From Cochliopodium minus (Eukaryota > Discosea > Himatismenida > Cochliopodiidae), in NCBI GenBank assembly GCA_024220525.1, contig JAMYWO010000006.1:320190-384189 (forward strand): 64,000 bases of DNA. The letters run 5' to 3'. Shown here piece after piece: positions 58,623 to 64,000 of this stretch. The notes under the pieces are model-generated. The model had not been told where the DNA came from and ran no database searches. It saw only the letters and a program-made list of their open reading frames with translations. The position numbers and the translations under genes were made by a program. How positions within the stretch are numbered: position 1 is the stretch's first letter; each line of letters begins with the position of its first letter.

Positions 58623-61600
58623 ATGAGTGGTAGGAAGAAGAGGTACCTAAATCAATTCATCAAATTATAGATAGATTCTTATCATATTACTTTATATAAT
58701 CAATCATTAAAGAACACAATCACAGGAAATAAATAAGAGATCTACAAAGAAGAAGAAGAGGGATGAATCTGAAGAAGAAGAAGAAGAGATAGAGAATAAT
58801 ATTATTCAAGAAAATGGAGAAGAAGAGGAATTGGGAGATTTGGAAATCAAACAGCCCAAATTAAAGGAGGATGAATACATGAGGGGGAGTGTAAAGAGAA
58901 TCAAATTGAAAGATTTCGTGACATATGATCACGTGGAAATATTTCCTGGACCGAGATTAAATGTAGTGATAGGACCAAATGGAAGTGGTAAAAAATTTTA
59001 TAAAATATTCTTACAATAAATTGTCAAAAATTTGAAGGAAAATAAATGTGGATTGAAATATTAATTATTTCAATGAAATATCGATGTTAAACATTGAAAT
59101 ATCAAGATTGATCAAAGCCAATCAAAACCTATTTTAGCAAAATCAAATTTCTTTTTTTTTAATAAAGGAAAATCAACGATTGTATGTGCTTTGATTCTTG
59201 GATTGGGAGGAAAACCAACTTTATTGAAGAAAGGAAAACAATTGAGCGAATTCATCAAACACAAAAAACAAATGGCGACCATAGAATTGGAATTGCATGT
59301 TGATAATAAGCGATCAATAATAGTTGAGAGAAAGATAAGCAAAGATAATACTTCCAGATGGAAAATAGACAGTAAGAATAAAAAGAAACAATTCAAAAAA
59401 AAAAAGAAAAAAAAAAGAAAATTCAATTTTAGATTTCTTTTTTTAAAACAATTCAAAATTAAAATAGAGAAATTTGCCAGTCCTTTGGAAGTAGAGGAAA
59501 AGATAAAAGAGATGGGAATCCAAGTAGAAAATTTGTGCCAATTCTTGCCTCAAGACAAAGTAGGAGATTTTGCCAAGATGCATCCGAAAGACATATTGAG
59601 AGAAACACTGAGAGCAAGAGACATCACACTTCTCGACAAACATGAATTGCTCATAAATTTCAGAGAAGAAACTTCAAAGCTTTTAAAGACAATAGAAGAT
59701 CAGAAATCACAAGTCAATGATCTTGAGGTGCAGAACAAACAAAGAAAGGAGATGGTTGACAGATACATCGAAAGACAAAAACTCGTCGATAAACAAAATC
59801 TGCTGAAGAAAAAACGTCCTTACATCCAGTACGAAGAAGCTAGGCGTATTCATCGAGAGATCACCGAGCAGATTCGAGTGCAGAAAGAAAAATTTGTAGA
59901 GTTGTTGAAGAAAGTGGAGCCGCAGATGGAGAAGATAAAAGAAAAGGAATCTGAGCTCGAAAAACAAGTGAAGAACAAAGAAAAGCTCGCCAAAGTTCTC
60001 GAGAAGATCGATTTTGAAAGAAGGAAAAACGTGGAGACCATTGAGAAATGTGAGCATGCTCTAACCAATTTGGAGAATGAACTCGAGAAAGTAAAAGAAA
60101 GAGCGGAGAAAAGGGAGGAGGAGATCAAGAAGAACAGAATCGAAATTGATCAACTTGAACAAGAGCTTAGAGATGACAAAAGTGAAGAACTTCTTGTGAG
60201 GAAGAACGAGATCTTCAGAAAACTCGAGGAGACCAAGGTTTTGTACAACACCAACCAGAGGGAGCACAGCAATACCCAGCAGAAGATGCATCCCATTTAC
60301 AATGAGGTCAAGAGGTATAAAGAGGAGTTGCAATACTTGAAGAACATAAAGTCTCAAAAGATGGAAAGAATAAGAGAAAGAGATATTGAGTAATAATTTT
60401 TTTTTTAAAAGAAAATGTATATATTTTTAATTCAAAATTTAATATTTTTAATTCAAATTTTATTATTTTCATAAATTTAAAATATTTTTGAATTTTTAAT
60501 TTTTATTTTTTATTTTTTTATCACATTTTTGATTATTTTTTTTGATTCAAATTTTGATTATTTTTTACTTTTTCACAATTTTAAAAAGATTTAATTTATT
60601 TTTAATTATATTTTCAATTAATATTTTTTAGGACCGTTTATGATTGGGTAAAATCCAACAAAGATCTCTTCGAGAAAGAAGTGCACGGACCCGTCGTCTT
60701 GGAAGTCGACGTGAAAAACGAAATGCACGCAAACTACCTTGAACAAGCGACACCAGCATGGCTCCGAACTGCATTCGTGTGTCAAACAGAAAGGGACAGA
60801 GAGACCATCCTCAAAGAGTTTGCCGACAAGAACAAAAAGAAGATCGTCGTCATTTTGATTGAGTCTTTAAATGAGAGTTACGAGCATCCTGCCAAACTTG
60901 AGGAGGTCAAGCGTTTTGGCATTGAGGCCTACTTGGATCAAGTTTTTGAAGCTCCTTTGCCTGTAAGAGTTGCTCTTTTGGAAAATGCGGGTAATTTTTT
61001 AAAATATTTTCAATTTCTTTAAAAAATTTATTTTATTTTTGTTTTTTAAAGATATTTAATTAAATTCACTTTATTTTTATTTATTTTTATTTATTTTTAT
61101 TGTTCATTTTATGTTATTTTCATTATTTATTTTTATTATCATTTATTTTTTATTCATTATAATTTTTTTTGATTTTTTATTTTTATTATTATTTTTGTTT
61201 TATTTATTTTATTGTTATTTTTATTATTGTCCATTTTTTATTAATAATTTTTATAATTTTTTTTTGTTTTTTTTCATTATTATTTTTTCATTTTTTATTT
61301 TATTTTTTATTTTATTTTATTGTTCATTTATGTTATTTTCATTATTATTTTTTCATTTTTTATTTTATTTTTTATTTATTATTTAAACCCTGATTTTTAT
61401 TTTCCACATTTTATTTGTTTTTTTTTATTTTTTATTTAAACCCTGATTTTTTATTTATGATTTTTTATATTTTTGAAATTCAAATATTTTTTCTTTGAAC
61501 GAAAGGTTTGCACAAAATGGGAGTAGGTACAAAGTTGACAGACAATCCAGGGGTAACAGACCAGTTGATAAAAGACGGAAGAATCAACTATTTCTTCACC

Positions 61601-61837
61601 CCCTCTTCCCAATTCACCGTCAAAACTTCCCGCTACGGAAACAAAACCACTTCCACCAGTCGTGTCCCTCTCAGGGTGGCCAAACTTTTTTCTGCTGGTC
61701 TTGATGAAGCCAAAAAGGAATCTCTTGAAAACAAAATCAAGGAATCCGATGAAAAACTCAAACAATTACACAAAGTAATTTCTTTTTAAAAATTTTTTTT
61801 ATTTTTTCCATTTTTTTAAATTTATTTAAATTTTTTA

Positions 61838-61881
<44 letters not shown>

Positions 61882-63303
61882 ATTTTTTTAATTTAATTCA
61901 TTTCTTTGTTTTTTATTTTTTTTTTTTAAAATTTATATTTGTTTTTTTTTCTTCATTTCATTTTTTTATTTTTTATTTTTTATTTTTCTTCTTTATTTTT
62001 ATTTTTTTATTTTTTATCAATTTATTGATTGCTTTATTTATTTTTTATTAGTTTTTTTTTTAATTACTTTATTTTTATATTTTTTTTTTCTGATTTCTAT
62101 TATTTTTATTAGGAAAAGCAACAATTAGAAGCAGAGGAAGTAAACATCAAAAAAGAAAACAACAAATTGAAAGAAGAAGGAAACGAAATCAGCAAGAAGA
62201 TGAACTCAAGAGACGGACTCGTCTCCAAAATCAACAACAGAAAGGCCAGACTCGAGAAGATGCTCAAAGTCAACGAAGAAGAGGACAAAGAGGAGGAGAT
62301 GGGAATCCAAAACAAAATAAAAAAAGTGAAGGAGACCATCTTCAACACGATCTTCAAGTTAAGGGATGCCTGTAAAAGTTTGACAGATCACGCCATCAAA
62401 AATGACATTGTTATCTCGAAGGAGATTTATTTGTCAAAGTTGGTTAAGAATTTGACTGAGAAGTTTGATGAGGACAATCAGCAGATGGCTCGTGCTCAGG
62501 AGGAGTTGAGGGTTTTGAAGGAGAGGCATCAGAGTTCGAAGGAAAACGCGGTGAAGCTGTTTAAGATTGCGGAGAGGAATATTTCGCTGTCGGAGGAAGT
62601 TAAGGAGTTGTTTGCTCAGCTGCCTGACACTTTGGAGGAACTTGATGAGGAGCTTGAGGCGCTCAATTTGTCTCTTTCGACTATGTACGAGCAAGATCCT
62701 TCCATCATCGAGGAGTACGAGAGATGTCAGAGACAACTTCAAACAGTCAAGGAGCTTTTGTTGAAGAATGAGACGGACTTCCAAAGAAAGACGAACAACA
62801 TCGAGGATATCAAGGTGGAATGGGTGAGGGAAGTCAAGAAGATTGTCAAACTTCTCAATACAAAGTTTTCTCGTTTCATGTCTCACATCAAGTGTGCTGG
62901 TGAAGTAATTCTTGCCATGGATCCTCCTGAGGAGTTTTCCAGTTATGGCATTGATATCCGTGTAATGTTTCGCGATGGTACTAAACTTCAAACTCTTAAT
63001 GCTCAACTTCAATCTGGTGGTGAGAAATCTGTTGCTACCATGTTGTATTTACTATCTTTGCAATCTATTGTCTCCTTTCCTTTTCGTTTGGTTGATGAAA
63101 TCAATCAGGGTATGGATCCTGTCAACGAGCGAATGATTTTTTCTCAGGTTGTCGATATCAGCACTAATCCTGGTCCTCAGTACTTTTTGATCACTCCCAA
63201 GTTGCTTTTGGATCTTCCTTTTCAAAAGGGAATGACTGTTTTGTGTGTTTACAATGGTCCTTGGACATTAACAAATGATGTTTTTTTGAACTATTCTTTT
63301 TAA
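58623..63303 (+). CDS. SMC5: SMC5, structural maintenance of chromosomes protein 5
   Basis: Exons 58623-58642, 58740-58987, 59168-59371, 59468-60389, 60632-60990, 61506-61774 and 62113-63303 join to 1070 residues, the normal SMC5 size. A basic/acidic N-terminus precedes Walker A (GPNGSGKST), then CQFLPQDKVGDFAKM, typical of SMC5. Long coiled coils flank the hinge (residues about 470-620). The C-terminal head has the ABC signature (LQSGGEKSV) and Walker B (FRLVDEINQGMD). SMC5 pairs with SMC6 in DNA repair and chromosome segregation. The reading frame happens to stay open through intron 59372-59467, but splicing it out gives the better family match. Confidence 0.94.
60990..62112. repeat. T-rich low-complexity introns of SMC5
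   Basis: Introns 60991-61505 (515 nt) and 61775-62112 (338 nt) are several times longer than usual here and consist almost wholly of ATTTTT/TTTTATT units on the plus strand. A plus-strand Phe/Ile/Leu-rich open frame at about 61111-61390 is only a by-product of this composition. Confidence 0.85.
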
Positions 63304-63375
63304 ATGTTTTCAAATTAAAAAATATAAAAAAATAAAAAATAATAAAAAAAAAAATACTTTTAATCACAATTTTTT

Positions 63376-64000
63376 TTATTTTTCATCTATTTTAAGTTTT
63401 ATTTGACCAATAGCTATTTCTAGAGAAACTATCAAATAACCTATTTCCCCCAACATTTCTTCTTCCAAAGAAGAATCAGAAAAGTTTTGAAGGAAATTGA
63501 GATGACTTTGCAAATGTTTTAATTCAGCATGTACTATGATAAACTCTAATACAGGAATAAGTTCATCAGCACCAAAAGAAGTGTTAAGATACTTTGTAAA
63601 AGAGTTGGCTATTTCTAAAATTACACGTTGGATGACAATAAGTTTTTTTCGAGAGCCATAAGCAGTGTCCAACTTTTTCATTTCATCAATTGCAGATCTG
63701 AAAATGATTTCATTAGCAAGAAAAATATCTTCTTTTTCGGTTCTTTTAGGAGAATTGTTGTTATTATTTTGAGTAAACTGATCAACAGAATTAGGATTGG
63801 ACAATATTTGATCTAAAATCAATTCAAAAGTAAGGCCAATGTTTTTTCCATCAGAAGAGCTGTTAGTCATGGTACTATCACGTTGAGTTTTCTGTTTGAC
63901 CTCATATCTTTTTTTGTAGAATTTTTTAATGACAGAAGCAGTTTGCTGAGAATTCAAAATGAAATCAGGATCAATCTGGCAATCATTGTAAATAACTTGT
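63376..64000 (-). CDS. VPS9-domain protein (Rab5-type GEF), 5' end beyond window
   Basis: The minus-strand frame is open from the window edge to the stop at 63376, about 208 residues; no ATG need lie inside because the frame continues upstream (QIDPDFILNSQQ). VPS9 features are the helices EIIFRSAIDEMKKL and KLIVIQRVILEIAN, then FGADELIPVLEFIIVHAELKHL (the conserved ADxxLPVL-type helix) and GEIGYLIVSLEIAIGQI. An Asn/Lys-rich insertion (QNNNNNSPKRTEKED) interrupts the domain. It would activate Rab5-family GTPases on endosomes. It is convergent with SMC5, 72 bp away. Confidence 0.82.
   Translation of the reverse strand, partial: QVIYNDCQIDPDFILNSQQTASVIKKFYKKRYEVKQKTQRDSTMTNSSSDGKNIGLTFELILDQILSNPNSVDQFTQNNNNNSPKRTEKEDIFLANEIIFRSAIDEMKKLDTAYGSRKKLIVIQRVILEIANSFTKYLNTSFGADELIPVLEFIIVHAELKHLQSHLNFLQNFSDSSLEEEMLGEIGYLIVSLEIAIGQIKLKIDEK

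Noticed and set aside
59372-59467. Reading-through of the third SMC5 intron as coding Lys-rich sequence
   Set aside because: It has good GT-AG ends, and removal yields the expected SMC5 continuity (WKID then KKFASP).
61111-61393. Phe/Ile/Tyr-rich open frames resembling membrane proteins
   Set aside because: They lie within a T-rich SMC5 intron; the sequence is simple repeat.
1-64000. tRNA, rRNA, transposon or viral genes
   Set aside because: I looked on both strands for tRNA-like cloverleaf cores, reverse transcriptase or transposase motifs and long terminal repeats and saw none I could defend.

Overview
This is nuclear DNA of an AT-rich, intron-dense unicellular eukaryote (G+C about a quarter by eye). 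Nearly every gene is cut by short GT-AG introns, mostly 50-150 nt and full of T/A homopolymers, and genes lie 30-300 bp apart on both strands. Stop codons look standard. The gene set (Clu, Elp4, ASNSD1-like, ProRS, DDX56/Dbp9, SMC5, Ras/RasGEF, FYVE-PH, VPS9, CCCH-LsmAD, granulin-like) points to a free-living amoeboid or flagellate protist. Heterolobosea or Amoebozoa are my best guesses, but the sequence alone does not settle it. A peroxisomal targeting tail (SKL) on an acyl-CoA oxidase-like protein argues for peroxisomes. I rebuilt gene models by joining exons by hand with phase and length checks. Two models keep an unresolved junction: the methyltransferase near 34970-35000 and the F-box/SPRY gene near 57602-57703.

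Layout. 1-5.9 kb: 3' part of a Clu-domain gene (minus), then Elp4 and an asparagine-synthetase-domain gene (plus). 6.4-8.0 kb: a small secreted granulin-like protein and a two-exon F-box/SPRY-like gene (plus). 8.1-27.6 kb: a head-to-tail array of 13 minus-strand F-box/SPRY-like paralogues. Each has seven coding exons, including a 10-nt exon 2 and a terminal exon of 152 nt. The array is interrupted by one plus-strand EF-hand/F-box gene, one dead terminal-exon relic and one GC-richer foreign-looking segment. 28.1-31.1 kb: two secreted proteins, the first with a His/Asp/Pro/Gly-rich repeat broken by a 100-N assembly gap. 31.2-42.3 kb: degenerate acyl-CoA oxidase, membrane-anchored spermidine-synthase-like methyltransferase, DUSP23-like phosphatase, a Ras GTPase fused to an F-box, a Regnase-like nuclease and a small basic protein. 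42.5-44.1 kb: two tandem CCCH-LsmAD genes. 44.3-48.9 kb: prolyl-tRNA synthetase and a FYVE-PH protein. 49.1-64 kb: DDX56, an RGS-like/REM/CDC25 RasGEF, another F-box/SPRY gene, SMC5 and the start-less end of a VPS9 gene.

Two themes recur. Ubiquitin-ligase adaptors dominate: 17 F-box-like proteins by my count, several with an N-terminal MGNxxS/T myristoylation signature, plus a Ras-F-box fusion. Splicing is unusual: exons of 8-16 nt occur in at least six gene families, and five introns appear to use GC instead of GT donors.
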